Shown one piece after another: positions 1-9,118 of a stretch of 64,000 bases of DNA. Within the stretch, counting starts at the first letter, position 1. Each line of letters begins with the position of its first letter. The notes under the pieces were generated by a model. It ran no database searches. It was not told the origin of the DNA and was given only the letters and a program-made list of their open reading frames with translations. The DNA is from Microglena sp. YARC (Eukaryota; Chlorophyta; Chlorophyceae; Chlamydomonadales; Chlamydomonadaceae). Both the position numbers and the translations under genes were made by a program. The stretch is taken from contig CM039463.1 of the NCBI GenBank assembly GCA_022414725.1, positions 27,304,003-27,368,002 on the forward strand, in the 5' to 3' direction.

Positions 1-29
1 ACAAGCTCGCAACCAGCTGCTGCCACTAA
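1..29 (+). pseudogene. Tail of a duplicated exon copy
   Basis: The first ~27 bases repeat the end of the exon at 148-243 (bases ~207-233) almost exactly, then diverge into a C-rich tract. It appears to be the 3' remnant of an upstream tandem copy of that exon, cut by the window edge. No function can be assigned. Confidence 0.45.
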
Positions 30-147
30 CCGCCCCCCCCCCACCCACCCACCACCCACCCACCCACCACCACCACCACGCACACCACACACCACACACC
101 ACAACCACAACCACCCACAACCACCACCTCTCCCCCCACCCACCCAG
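30..147. repeat. CCCA/CCA/CACA-rich simple sequence
   Basis: Pyrimidine-rich low-complexity tract of CCCA, CCA and CA units. It ends in CACCCACCCAG and so could serve as the polypyrimidine tract and acceptor of the exon that follows. Its ORFs (for example a G/V-rich minus-strand one) are compositional artefacts. Confidence 0.8.
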
Positions 148-243
148 GGCTACGAGTGGACGCTAATGTACGGAAGCCCACGCAACCTGCCCTCCATGCA
201 TGCAGTACAAGCTCGCAACCAGCTGCTGCCAAGCCAATTGTGA
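148..243 (+). CDS. Possible terminal exon of an unidentified gene
   Basis: After a C-rich tract ending in AG, one frame stays open for 31 codons to TGA at 241-243. It reads GYEWTLMYGSPRNLPSMHA and then a Q/L-rich tail. The core resembles the minus-strand exon at 7017-7168 (GFEWTVLKGEPRNQPMHR): about 11 of 18 positions match (G, EWT, G, PRN, P, MH). This suggests a shared, unrecognised domain. The family is unknown to me. Upstream exons lie outside the window. The stop may only mark read-through of a non-terminal duplicated exon, since bases 1-27 repeat its end. Confidence 0.4.
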   Translation, partial: GYEWTLMYGSPRNLPSMHAVQARNQLLPSQL

Positions 244-282
244 TATCCCAAGGCAGCCCTGCCAATGCACTCATGAATTCCA

Positions 283-408
283 TAAGATGCATGAAATTCC
301 CTTTGGCAGTCCTATGCTAGGGACGGCATTCAGGGGGCCGGTAGGATTCGACACTGGCTCGTATGTTGGAGGAACTGTGTTTTAGATACACTCATGATAC
401 ATACATAA
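283..408 (+). CDS. Possible terminal coding segment, copy 1 of a direct duplication
   Basis: From ATG 287 to TAG 383-385 this reads [17 protein letters not shown], then [15 protein letters not shown] and stop. The 643-768 copy has the same length, no indels and the stop at the same place, with a mixture of silent and replacement differences, which suggests former coding constraint. CATAAG or CCTAAG before the ATG could be a splice acceptor, making this a last exon rather than a start. I do not recognise the family. Confidence 0.35.
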
Positions 409-411
409 TAC

Positions 412-473
<62 letters not shown>

Positions 474-513
474 TGTTATATATACATATATATATATAAT
501 ATGTATGTATATA

Positions 514-550
<37 letters not shown>

Positions 551-620
551 GTATATATACATATATATATAATATGTACATATATAATATATATATGTAT
601 ATATATATGTATATATCTAC
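412..620. repeat. (TA)n microsatellite with ATAC/ATGT variants
   Basis: About 200 bp of nearly pure TA dinucleotides with interspersed TATG/TACA units. It separates the two copies of the 126-bp duplication. The Y/I-rich ORFs across it are meaningless. Confidence 0.95.
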
Positions 621-642
621 TTTCACCGCTCGTGAGTCCCCC

Positions 643-768
643 TAAGATGCATGAAATTCCCTTTGGCAGTCCTATGCTAGGGTCGGCATTCAGGGGGCAG
701 GTTGGATACGACACCGGCTCGTATGTTGGAGGAACTGTGTTTTAGATACACTCATGATACATACATAC
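643..768 (+). CDS. Possible terminal coding segment, copy 2 of a direct duplication
   Basis: ATG 647 to TAG 743-745 reads [17 protein letters not shown], then [15 protein letters not shown]. It lies exactly 360 bp from copy 1. Identity continues past the stop into the ATGATACATACAT flank, so the unit is genomic and not just an exon. Which copy is used is unknown. Confidence 0.35.
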
Positions 769-839
769 TACATATATATACTTTTAAATACAATATTTTA
801 AATATTTTTTTGAAGTACACACCTGATGCATACATAATA

Positions 840-1240
840 CACACATAATATATATGTACTTGAACATGAACTTGAACTTGGTCACAAGGCTTTAGCCAGC
901 TATTTGCCTGCTCGCTGTCTTGAATAATGACAAACAAACATTTCACCGCGCCGTTAAGACTTGGTCTGTTTATGGCATGAACATTTGAACTGTCCGAGAA
1001 GTCGGTGTGATTACATGGTTCCTGAGCTTGAACTTGAACTTGGTTACGTGGCTCCAGCCAGCATTTTGGCTGCTCGCCGTCTTCGGCAGTAGAAACAATT
1101 GCCAGGAAAAGTGTAATCATCATCATCAAAACAGTCAAAATCTAAGCATTATTAGCAGAATCACTAGTCCCCTAGTTTATAATGTTGATTTTCGAGGTTG
1201 GGCTAGTCCCTTCAGCCTAATTGGCTAATTGGCTACCCCT
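840..1240 (-). repeat. Dispersed repeats: R2 copies and an R1 fragment
   Basis: Two minus-oriented copies (~850-925 and ~1015-1090) of a family here called R2. Read on its sense strand it carries a GAC-GCGAGCAGCC block, a CTGGAGCCATGTAACC block and a GTTCAAG end. At ~1190-1240 there is a plus-oriented piece of the R1 SINE-like element ending at CCCCTGGACTGTAAC. No gene is seen in this stretch. Confidence 0.6.
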
Positions 1241-1389
1241 GGACTGTAACCGCATGCAAATACATGTCAGGAAGCAGGATTAGGTGCCTGGCATAGTAGT
1301 TCAGTACACTATTTTTACGTTAAGACGACTCATATTTTGTGTTATCTAAACCCTCCTGATAGTTTAGAATTGTCTTGATTATTCGAAGT

Positions 1390-1860
1390 TGTGATATGGT
1401 GTTTAAGCAAACTCTGGGCTGATCGCCGTCTTTAAATGCCAAGTCCCACCGTGTGACACCCAAGGAAAACAGGGAGCCAACCAAGCGGATTATTCGAGGT
1501 TCCCTTTAGAGGAATTGGTAATACCCCCATAGACTGTAACATACATAAATGCCTCAAATTATATTCGAATTTAATGGTAATGGCTGCGACGCAGCACGAT
1601 ATTCTAGTGGTTAGGTCCACCAGTGCTTGTTTTTTACCCTCCTTTCCTTTTTGAAGGTCGGGCGAGTCCCAGTAGCTTATTTGGCTACCCCTGGACTGTC
1701 CAAATACATTCTGGTGGCGATCTTGATTATTCGAGGTTGGACAGATCCCTGTGGGATATCTATTTGGCTAGCCCTGGACTCGAGCAAACAACAACCGGTA
1801 GTTTGTACTGCCGAAGACGGCTGGCAGGCATAGTGCCAAGTCCAAGTTCAAGTAAAGTAT
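1390..1860. repeat. Dispersed R1/R2 repeat fragments
   Basis: Contains an R2 piece (~1400-1500, with GCTGATCGCCGTCTT and a CAAGCGGATTA end). It also holds two divergent R1 pieces (~1655-1710 and ~1735-1790, GGTTGG...GGCTACCCCTGGACTG) and another R2 piece (~1795-1855). Both families recur throughout the window, so the short ORFs here are not genes. Confidence 0.55.
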
Positions 1861-3830
1861 AAAACAAAAAGAGCTGCGGGCAATCAGTGGACTTCAATTA
1901 TTGAAATGAATTGTAACATGTATTCAGCCAATTATGGGCTGCTCATCGTCTTCCACCTCCAAGCCCCCCTGTTCAGGGTAGGACAAAGGCCTTCCTGAAA
2001 TGTGCTGGCAATACCGGAATTTTGTTTTTACCCTTCTGGTGCACTTTTGGGGCATTTTTTGAAACCGCACTTTTTGTTTTTTCCAATAAAGCTCCGGCCA
2101 AACCGACGGTGGGATTTGTGGGCTTCGGTCTATCGACCTGACAAGTTCTAAGAGCGTGTCGCAAGCGACACGGAAAATCGCTTTAGCAGTCACCGCCAGG
2201 GAGTTTCGAAAGTAGTGGAGAAAGTAGCTACTCGTAGCCGAATAGAGCTACAAACATTGAACAACTTTTGCGAAGGATCTTGACCGCTGCGATGCTGATA
2301 ACTCAAGTCATGCGCATTCTATGTAGCAAAAATTGTGGGTGCGGAAGTGGTCTGAATCGTTCAATCGCCTGGACATCTGTCGGACAGATGGATAGATAGA
2401 GAGATGGGCAGACAGACGGCGGAGGGAGACACGGGGGGAACCTAGAGTAGGGCTTCAGCCCCGGGACCCCTGCGGGGTCCGGAGGTGTTAATGTAAGTTC
2501 TTTATAACGGCATAGGCTCGATAGAGGAGAAGATGCTATTAAGCGCAACAGGCGCAATCATATAGAATAGGGATGTGTACTGCAAGGTACTGCAGTCACG
2601 TGCAGGCCACAGCTAGCCTGTGGCCTGGCGGCAGGCAACACGGGTCCCTGAGGAAGTAGGTACTGGTGTGCATTATGCCAACTCAGAGACTGATATATAA
2701 ATCAGTAAATAACAGGAGGGGGCTAAAGCGAAAATACCCCAATTCAGACGGTTGACTCAGATTCCTTTACAGTTGCTTTTCATACTTCCAATACATCTAA
2801 TTTACCCTTGAGGGTTTAGGAAATAAGCACATGCAGGCTTCATCATTGTCAGTACTTACCAGTATATTTGCAAAAGTAGGGGGCCTGCTTGCTGGACATT
2901 GAGACACTGCCCGAGAGGTCCAGCGATCTTTCAGATGGGGCCCCCCATTGGTACAAAGTGCTAGTAGACATATTTAAGGTGTATTGCTGGGCCTTGTAAG
3001 GTTTAGCTTTGAGGTGCGATATTTCCCCTTAATTAGGGGGTATATCACAACACTGGCTGGCTTTACTGGTATTATCAGCTTTTACCATAAAATAAAGTCA
3101 ACTGCACTATCTAGCTTGTAAGTCCAGACTGTTCAGGTCTGTCTTTGTGCTACTGCCAATAGAGTCGCTACTGTCAAATAATAACAGAGACACTTCCCCT
3201 GTGAGGCATTGGTAGCTTCTGGAAGATATAACTCCTGTGGGACAGAGGGATGGTGGTGGGAACTCGAAAAGCTGGTAAAGATCAAGGCTTAGGCAACTTG
3301 GGGCACCAAAATTTTAGTGCCCCCAGTGACTGTGCACTTGATTATATACCGGGCAGGACAGTACTGCTGGAAAACACTGGCGGTGGTTACTCCTGGTTTT
3401 TCCGGGGGGGTTACGGATATTTGAAATATGAAGGCATCCTGCGGAATCCTGCGTCGCGCGTCAGAATACTCCATTTCTCCCACTACTGTGTGGGAAATGC
3501 GGCATACCGGAATACCAACAGGCTGACTTGATTGGCGATCTTGGGGAATGTGAAGATTTGAAAAACAGCACGGTTTTGCGGAAGTATCGCATAGGTCTGT
3601 CCCAACTGGAACATACCAATACCAACAGACCAACCGGTATGTTATGCCCTGCCCCTGTTTAGTTACAGGAAGAAAACAGGCATCCAACTGTGTAGCCTAC
3701 AAAAGTCAGTCACTCAGTCTGATTATACCCTGCATTCTACACTTTATTCTGCAGCTCTTTGATTACCGCACATTCTATACTCGTGAGTTTGGTGTGGTGT
3801 TTAATTTTAACGCTACCAGTTTACTCAGCA
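1861..3830. other. No gene recognised
   Basis: About 2 kb with no convincing exon, RNA gene or named repeat. ~2590-2680 is distantly similar to ~56000-56100 (both carry ACTGCA, CAGGCCA-AGCT and GGCAGGC in order), so an old dispersed repeat may be present. The 93-aa ORF at 3250-3531 and its antisense ORF lack supporting features. Confidence 0.5.
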
Positions 3831-3832
3831 GG

Positions 3833-4330
3833 AGGTGAGCAGCTTGAAGGCTGATAGACCATGTAATCAAACAAAAATAAACTGAAGTCTTTCCTGGCTG
3901 TGACTGCCCCTGTGTTCAAAGGCTATAGAGATGGCAAATTAGTTGGCCCCAGTGCAAGCAAACGGGCTGGTCCCCTTAGCCTCACGCCTCGTAACAAGGC
4001 GTACTATTTATTTAAAGATTGCAGAGATACTAACAGTAATTGTGAGGAGATGCAACTCGAGGGAACAACCGTGCGATTACAAGATGTACTCAAGAAAACT
4101 CGCGCCTGGACATAAGGTTTATGCAAGGGATAAGAGTGATATAAAGGATATAATTTACCGGTAATACAGTAATACAGGGTAATACGTAACATTTATTTTA
4201 TGTATGTATTTACTCTGTACTCAGGAGTGTGGTATATATAAGGTAGTGTTTTACAGTTTTACACTATCCGTGCCATTTCGACCTCTTGATGGTGAGCAGC
4301 CTAAAGGCTGAAATACCATTATCGTGTTGC
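3833..4330 (+). repeat. Dispersed R2 and R3 repeat copies
   Basis: R2 pieces at ~3833-3870 and ~4285-4320 (GTGAGCAGC, AAGGCTGA, ACCAT). Between them, at ~3940-4005, is an R3 copy: GGCCCCAGTGCAAGCAAACG, GGCTGGTCCCC, CCTCACGCCTCGTA. R3 recurs at 43.75, 44.63, 44.78, 44.89 and 48.18 kb. Small ORFs here coincide with the repeats. Confidence 0.6.
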
Positions 4331-4422
4331 CAAACAGGGTATTACATTTATTCCTTTGGGGTTACGCTTTTGTCGCAACCGCCTCCTGTTGGACTGCGCT
4401 TTTGACACTTTTAAGCCTCTTT

Positions 4423-4630
4423 AGCGATTACAATGGTCTAGTGGTAGACCAGATTGGTAAGGAACGAAGAGTCGGGGGTACGACTCCCCCTTCGGTCGCT
4501 CTTGGCGTTGCAGGTCGTCGTCAACCGCGATGGTAGCTTGTCCAGTTGAGGTAGGAGACCGCTCCCTACCCGCGCAAGACGGGCTCCCTTAACACCACGC
4601 CCCACCAGGCGTTATCATTACCTTTTGACT
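4423..4630 (+). mobile_element. tRNA-derived SINE, full-length-like copy
   Basis: The head shows RNA polymerase III promoter boxes: an A box (TGGTCTAGTGG) and a B box in a five-pair T-stem (GGGGG-TACGACT-CCCCC). AGCGATT at 4423-4429 can pair with GGTCGCT at 4494-4500 like an acceptor stem. The spacing (78 nt) and the poor anticodon arm argue against a functional tRNA. The body runs through GTTGCAGGTCGTCGTCAACC and TCCAGTTGAGGTAGGAGACC and ends with CCACGCCCCACCAGGCGTTA near 4615. Related copies lie at ~56820-57000 (+) and ~63030-63240 (-). Confidence 0.75.
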
Positions 4631-4679
4631 CAACTTCAGACGTAAATCTGCGGGCTGCGCCCAGAGGAGGTTTGTTTTT

Positions 4680-4900
4680 TTACTGCCCAAGACGGTGAGG
4701 AGCCAAATTGCTGGCTGGGGGCATTTGACCAAGTTCAAGCCTAGCCAAGCCAAGTTTCCTGGTCATTAGTTTTACTGCCATAAGACGACGAGGAGCCAAA
4801 TTGCTTGCTGAAAAGCTTTGTAACCCAAGTTCATGATAACCACTTCTGTGCCCTAGGGCCAACGCACAATATATCTAGAAGCCCCCTTTGACTCCAAGCC
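4680..4900 (+). repeat. Two R2-type dispersed repeat copies
   Basis: ACTGCCCAAGACGGTGAGGA at 4682 and CTGCCATAAGACGACGAGGA at ~4775 begin two tandem copies, each followed by GCCAAATTGCT and a CCAAGTTCA end. Confidence 0.6.
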
Positions 4901-4954
4901 AAGGGCACATTTGCAGTCCAGTAGAGTACCAGGAAAAATGTAATCATCCTCATC

Positions 4955-5480
4955 ACCACATTCTAAAGCAGACCTGCCCTTGGGTGTGAGCCGAGCCCAA
5001 CCCCATATGCCGTCTATATGGAGTGCGCCTTAGCAAAACTAGATGCCCTAGGGCCCGGCACACATTTTATAGCTGACCTGTCCTTGGTGTGAGCTTGAGC
5101 CCAACCATATGGTCTCATATGGGAAGTGCGCCTTGCACACTAGATGCCCTAGGGCCGGCACACATTTTATAGCTGACCTGTCCTTGGGTGTGAGCCGATC
5201 CCAACCATATGGGAGAGCGCCATAGTAGCTAGATTCCCTAGGGCCGGCACACATTCTAAAGCTGACCCGCCCTTGGGTATGAGCCAATCCCAACCATATG
5301 GTCTCATATGTGAGAGCACCTTTGTAGCTAGATTCCCTAGGGCCGGCACACATTCTAAAGCTGACCTGTTCTTGGGTGTGAGCCAATCCCAACCATATGG
5401 TCTCATATAGGAGAGCACCTTTGTAGCTAGATGCCCTAGGGCCGGGACACACTTTAAAGATGACCTGTCCTTGGGTGTAA
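4955..5480. repeat. ~95-bp tandem repeat, about six copies
   Basis: The unit contains GGGCCGGCACACAT, CTGACCTGTCCTTGGGTGTG, CCCAACCATATGG and a GCTAGATGCCCTA block. Copies start near 4960, 5055, 5158, 5248, 5342 and 5438. Because the period is close to a multiple of 3, a 167-residue minus-strand frame stays open across it. That ORF has no independent support as a gene. Confidence 0.85.
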
Positions 5481-5605
5481 GCTCTTATAGTAGGGCTTAT
5501 ACGCCGTTGCTTGTGGCACACGTAGGTACCTGCTAGAGGCCTCGTGTCCACCTTGTCCAGTCAGCTTGTGACTGTGACCACATCAGTCGGTTATACCGCT
5601 GGCAT

Positions 5606-5800
5606 CAGGGTAATTCAGAGCGCGCGCTTTTGCGCTTTTGAGCGCTGACTTTTTGACCCCCTCTGCGCTTTAAGCGCAGTTTTTTGCAACTCCCTGTGGG
5701 CGCAGCAAGCAATTTTTGCGCTTTTTGCACTACTAAGCGCAGTTTTTTTGTTTTCAAGTGCGCTAAAGCGCTGGCCAATTTGGCAATTTGAAGTACCCTG
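5606..5800. mobile_element. hAT-type MITE, copy 1, with exact 8-bp TSD
   Basis: A 195-bp element opens with CAGGGTAATTC and closes with its inverted counterpart GAAGTACCCTG. It is flanked by perfect 8-bp direct repeats GCTGGCAT (5598-5605 and 5801-5808). CAGGG termini with 8-bp target-site duplications are typical of hAT elements. The interior is full of AGCGCT/AAGCGC palindromes and encodes nothing, so it is non-autonomous. No hAT transposase was seen in the window. Confidence 0.85.
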
Positions 5801-5889
5801 GCTGGCATGGTAAGGTCATCCCCTAACCCTCCTCGAGGTGCCTTGCCTAACTTAAGTCTGTGCACCTCTCTGTTCCCTAACGAATGTAA

Positions 5890-6110
5890 TTATAAAATAA
5901 GCCGAGCCGATCTATATGGTCTCATGTATGAATGAGCCATTGTATGTAGATAGTCTCATATATCATCTAGATGGTCTCATATATGATCTAGATGGTCTCA
6001 TATATTAATTAGATGGTCTCATCACAATATGATCTAGATGGCTCTCATATATGGATCTAGATGGTCTCATATATGATCTAGATGGTCTCATATATGAATG
6101 AGCCATTGAA
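5890..6110. repeat. ~21-28-bp tandem repeat (GATCTAGATGGTCTCATATAT)
   Basis: About eight degenerate copies of a unit built of GATCTAGATGG and TCTCATATAT. The TATGGTCTCAT word also occurs in the 4955-5480 minisatellite, so the two arrays may be related. Confidence 0.8.
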
Positions 6111-6266
6111 TGTACCTGGGTCTCTGCCCTTCGGGCCACCCCAAGGACCTCCATGCCAGCCGTTTCCATATGGACGGTCTGGCACCTGCAGCAGATAGTC
6201 AAAGCAAGTGGCATCAAGTGTGTGGTGGTGGTGGTGGCATAAGGTGTGTGGTAGTGGTGTGTGCTG

Positions 6267-6458
6267 CAGGGTACTACATTTTGTCAAACTAGTCAGCGCT
6301 TAAAGCGCACAAACGTCAAATTGGTAAGCGCTTTGTATCTCATAGTGCAAGAAGCGCAATAACTGCACAGGGGGTTGGAAAATCTGTGCGAAAACGCCGC
6401 TGTGGGGCTAAAAAGGGTGCGCGAAATTGCGCTGCTGCGCGCACTTTGGAGTACCCTG
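6267..6458. mobile_element. hAT-type MITE, copy 2
   Basis: Starts CAGGGTACTAC and ends GAGTACCCTG, 192 bp, with the same AGCGCTTAAAGCGC palindromic interior as copies 1 and 3. The flanking 8-mers GTGTGCTG and GTGTGGTG match at 7 of 8 positions, consistent with an older insertion. Confidence 0.7.
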
Positions 6459-6477
6459 GTGTGGTGGTGGCATGCAT

Positions 6478-6605
6478 GGCATTGATGAACTGAACCCCAA
6501 ACAATCCTTTTACCGACGGGGGCCCTGAGTTCATGCTAAAGTGATAATTTAATTCTACAATATCAAAAGCTGTACCTGGAGGTAGCCAGTGTGATTGCAC
6601 TAGTA
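6478..6605 (-). repeat. R1 3'-less piece fused to a degenerate exon end
   Basis: Bases ~6483-6570 are an R1 fragment. They run directly into a degenerate minus-strand copy of the end of the exon at 7017-7168, including its donor (CTCCAG|GTACAG read on the minus strand). The copy has an in-frame stop (EY*CNHTGY), so it is a pseudo-exon end. Confidence 0.6.
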
Positions 6606-6780
6606 CTCGACCTTAGTAGGGGTGGGGTGTGTTGTAGGGGTTATGTGTGTAGTGTGTGTGGTAGGGGTGGGTGGGGGTGGGGTGTGTGTTATGGGTGGGG
6701 TAGTGTCGGGGTGGGGTGGGGGTGTGTGTAGGGGTGAGATGGGGTAGGGTGGGGTGGGGGGTGGGGGGGGTGTGTGTAGG
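6606..6780. repeat. GGGGT/GTGTGG simple sequence
   Basis: G/T-rich tract of GTGTGT, GGGGTGGG and GGGTGTGT words. ORFs on its minus strand are proline/threonine/histidine artefacts. Confidence 0.9.
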
Positions 6781-6821
6781 AAAGATATAAAAATGCAAGA
6801 ACTAATGTGATTATATACAAA

Positions 6822-7016
6822 TATGTACCTGGAAGTAGCCTGTGTAGTTGCAATCCAGGGGTAGGCCAAATAGGCTAAAGGGACTTGCCCAACCGTGACA
6901 GGAAGGCTTATAAGAAAAATAATTGATGAACCAAACCCCAAACAATCGTTTTACCGAATTGGGCCCTTAGTTTGTGCTACAGTGATAATTTTATTCTACA
7001 ATATCAAAAGCTGTAC
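6822..7016 (-). repeat. Degenerate exon end plus R1 SINE-like element
   Basis: 6824-6848 is a second partial copy of the exon-end-plus-donor from 7017-7050, fused to an R1 element covering ~6849-7010. R1 read on the minus strand passes through ACGATTGTTTGGGGTT, CTTCCT, GGTTGGGCAAGTCCC, TTTAGCC and CTACCCCTGGA. R1 and the exon end therefore form a compound repeated unit here. Confidence 0.65.
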
Positions 7017-7168
7017 CTGGAAGTAGCCTGTGTGGTTGCACTGGTACTCGCCCTTGGATTTGTTGAAGTGTGCATTGCAGCATTTTGGCGAAATCTTGTA
7101 GCGGTGCATGGGCTGGTTGCGGGGCTCCCCTTTCAACACAGTCCACTCGAAGCCCATCGTCAGCATAT
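7017..7168 (-). CDS. Internal exon of an unidentified minus-strand gene
   Basis: Read on the minus strand, acceptor ATGTTGCAG| precedes 152 nt that are open throughout and end at donor CCAG|GTACAG. The translation contains MLTMGFEWTVLKGEPRNQPM, HRYKISPKCCNAHF and SKGEYQCNHTGYFQ, with a Cys/His-rich second half that could bind metal (inference). The exon starts in phase 2 (AT|ATG) and fits the phase-1 end of the upstream exon at 7805-7861 (AAA G|), giving RSK-D-MLTMG. The first half resembles the plus-strand segment at 148-243. The end of this exon recurs degenerately at 6824 and 6577. Family not recognised. Confidence 0.6.
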
Positions 7169-7194
7169 CTGCAACATATACATACATGACATTA

Positions 7195-7415
7195 TCAATA
7201 AATATACATACATACATACATACATACATACATACATACATACATACATACATGTTACAGTCCAGGGGTAGGCCAAATAGGCTGAAGGGACTTGCCCAAC
7301 CGTGATAGGAAGGGCTAAAAAAGGAAAAGCATTGTTGAACTGACCCCCCAAACAATTGTTTTACCTACGGAGGCCCTGACTTCGTGCTACAGTGATCATT
7401 AAATTCTTCAATATA
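7195..7415 (-). repeat. (ACAT)n microsatellite and R1 element
   Basis: (CATA)n at ~7205-7252 abuts an R1 copy (7253-7415). On the minus strand R1 ends CCCCTGGACTGTAAC and continues into (ATGT)n, so the tetranucleotide run looks like the element's 3' tail. Confidence 0.75.
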
Positions 7416-7429
7416 ATTAAATCATCATC

Positions 7430-7700
7430 TCATCTGGGATGTTAATTTAATTGTGCGATTCCTATCGCATTTTGTAATCAATTGTATTTAATTTAATTGT
7501 GTGATTCCTATCGCATTTTGTAATCAATTGTATTTAATTGTGCGATTCCTAAAGCATTTTGTAATCAATTGTATTTAATTTAGTTGTGCGATTCCTATCG
7601 CATTTTGTAATCAATTGTATTTAATTTAATTGTGCGATTCTATCGCATTTTGTAATCAATTGTGTTTAATTGTGCCCGATTCCTATTGCATTTTTAAATC
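7430..7700. repeat. ~45-bp tandem repeat, six copies
   Basis: The unit consists of TTAATTGTGCGATTCCTATC, then GCATTTTGTAATCAATTGTA. Some copies are shortened to ~35 bp. It is followed by a TTA/TTATT simple tract to ~7770. Confidence 0.9.
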
Positions 7701-7804
7701 ATTTTTTTTTTTATTATTATTATTATTATTTTTTAATCAATTGTATTATTATTTATTATTATTATCAGTATTATCAAGCCAAACACATCATCACCTTTAG
7801 ATCT

Positions 7805-7861
7805 GTTCCTCACTGCTTCCGCCATCGCCAACAGGAGGGGAGCGAAATGGGCTGGAGGGAA
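7805..7861 (-). CDS. Short exon of the minus-strand gene
   Basis: The minus strand shows a branch-point-like sequence upstream and acceptor CCCTCCAG|. It is followed by 57 nt encoding HFAPLLLAMAEAVRNRSK and donor CTAAAG|GTGATG. It starts in phase 2 and ends in phase 1, which fits the exon at 7017-7168. It is the only array copy whose donor is in that phase. The MAEAVRNRSK end is shared with the longer exon at 8870-8979, so this is either a shortened functional duplicate or the best-preserved pseudo-exon. Confidence 0.45.
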
Positions 7862-8869
7862 CATGTTAGGCGTCAATAAGCGACAGTATCTACGTCGCAG
7901 ACTGTGCCCCCCCCCCCCCCCACACACACCCACACCCACACCCACAACCCACACCCACACACCCACACTCACCACACACACAACCCAAACCCTGCCCCAC
8001 CCCAGAACCTTAATTCATCACCTCTATAGAGTCTGGTTTCTTACTGCTTCCGCCATCGCAACATGAGGGTAGCGAATAGGCTGGAGGGACAGGGAAGGTC
8101 AATAAGCGACAGTATGCTACGGCACAGACCTGTGGCAACACAACCCCCACATAACACCAGCCCCACAAAACACCAACCCAAACACAACCTGTCAAACCTC
8201 AAACACCAACCCCCAACCCGCCCCCCCCCCCCCCCACACCACCACCACCACCACCACCAAACACCCCATCATCACCTCTAGATTCTGTTCCTCACTGCTT
8301 CCGCCATCGACCCAACAGGGCGATGAGGGTGCAGCGCGGCCAAACACTAGTGCTGGGTTGATGGGACATGCAAGTTCATAAGCGACAGTATCTACGGGCA
8401 CAGACTGTGCAAACACAAACTCCACGAAACACCAATTCCACATAACACCAGTCCACGAAACACCAGCCCGAAACGAAACCACAACAAACCTCACCCCCCC
8501 CCCCCCCCCCCCCACCGGCCCCCCCCCCCCCCCCCCCCCCGCCCCCCCCCCCCCACCACACCACGCCCGACGAAACACCCCATGCATCACCTCTTAGATC
8601 TGTTCCTCACTGTCTTCCGCCATCGCAACATGAGGGAAGCAAAATGGGCTGGAGGGACATGTTAGGGTCAATAAGCGACAGTATCTACGTCGCAGACTGT
8701 GCAACACGAACCCCACGAAATACCAGCCCACAAAACGCCCACCCGAAGACCAATCCACCAAACCTCAAATGCCAACCCAACAAACCTCGAATACCAACCC
8801 ACCAAACACGAATCCCCCCCCCCCCCCCAACCCAACCCAACCCCAACCCAACCCCAACCCATTCATCAC

Positions 8870-8979
8870 CTCTTAGATCTGTTCCTCACTGCTTCTGCCA
8901 TCATGACATGAGGGTAGCCGTACTCGAACATCATCTGCTCTGGGCTCATTGATTGAATCTTCTGCATGCACTGCGTGAT
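8870..8979 (-). CDS. Long exon copy of the minus-strand gene
   Basis: On the minus strand, acceptor CTGCAACAG| is followed by codons for ITQCMQKIQSMSPEQMMF, then EYGYPHVMMAEAVRNRSK, to a GT donor. QKIQSMSPEQMM resembles helical STI1/Tic40-type segments, but one motif is too weak for assignment. The donor here is one base out of phase with the exon at 7017-7168 (AAGAG|GT versus AAAG|GT), which could be a sequencing indel or decay. Confidence 0.45.
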
Positions 8980-9021
8980 CTGTTGCAGAGGAGGAATTGT
9001 ATGTATGTTGTTACAGTCCAG

Positions 9022-9118
9022 GGGGGTAGCCGTACTCAAACATCACCTGCTCTGGGCTCATCGATTTAATAGTTTTCATGCACTGCGTGATCTGTTGCAT
9101 TGGAGGAATTGTATGTAA
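9022..9118 (-). pseudogene. Truncated second copy of the MSPEQ exon
   Basis: The minus strand reads IPPMQQITQCMKTIK, then SMSPEQVMFEYGYP, and is cut where the YP codons run into CCTGGACTG, the end of an R1 element. Compared with 8870-8979 it has several replacements but no frame break. Confidence 0.5.

Larger units (their letters stand above)
7796..9000 (-). repeat. ~250-300-bp array carrying partial exon copies
   Basis: The minus-strand exon end (AEAVRNRSK) with its donor, plus an upstream intron piece with branch-point and acceptor words, is repeated about five times (starts near 7796, 8025, 8275, 8588 and 8868). Units are separated by C-rich and CCAAC-rich tracts. Other copies have lost frame or donor phase: an in-frame TAG in the 8275 copy, a deleted core in the 8025 copy, and one extra base in the 8588 and 8868 copies. 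Confidence 0.75.

Noticed and set aside
2230..2330. Possible small structured RNA (box-like TGATAACTC, short stems)
   Set aside because: No convincing paired C and D boxes, Sm site, or similarity to U1-U6, 5S or 5.8S could be recognised.
4423..4500. Functional tRNA gene
   Set aside because: The A and B boxes and acceptor pairing are visible, but the length, missing anticodon stem-loop and conserved non-tRNA 3' body shared with two other copies indicate a SINE head.
5048..5551. 167-codon minus-strand protein with repeated TYETIWLGLAHTQ units
   Set aside because: It coincides exactly with the ~95-bp tandem repeat. There is no start context or homologue, and the frame is lost in the flanking units.
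8493..8555. Poly-Gly/Pro proteins in C- or G-runs (also 10.9-11.4, 43.8-44.5, 48.2-49.6 kb)
   Set aside because: Homopolymer or simple-sequence translation only.
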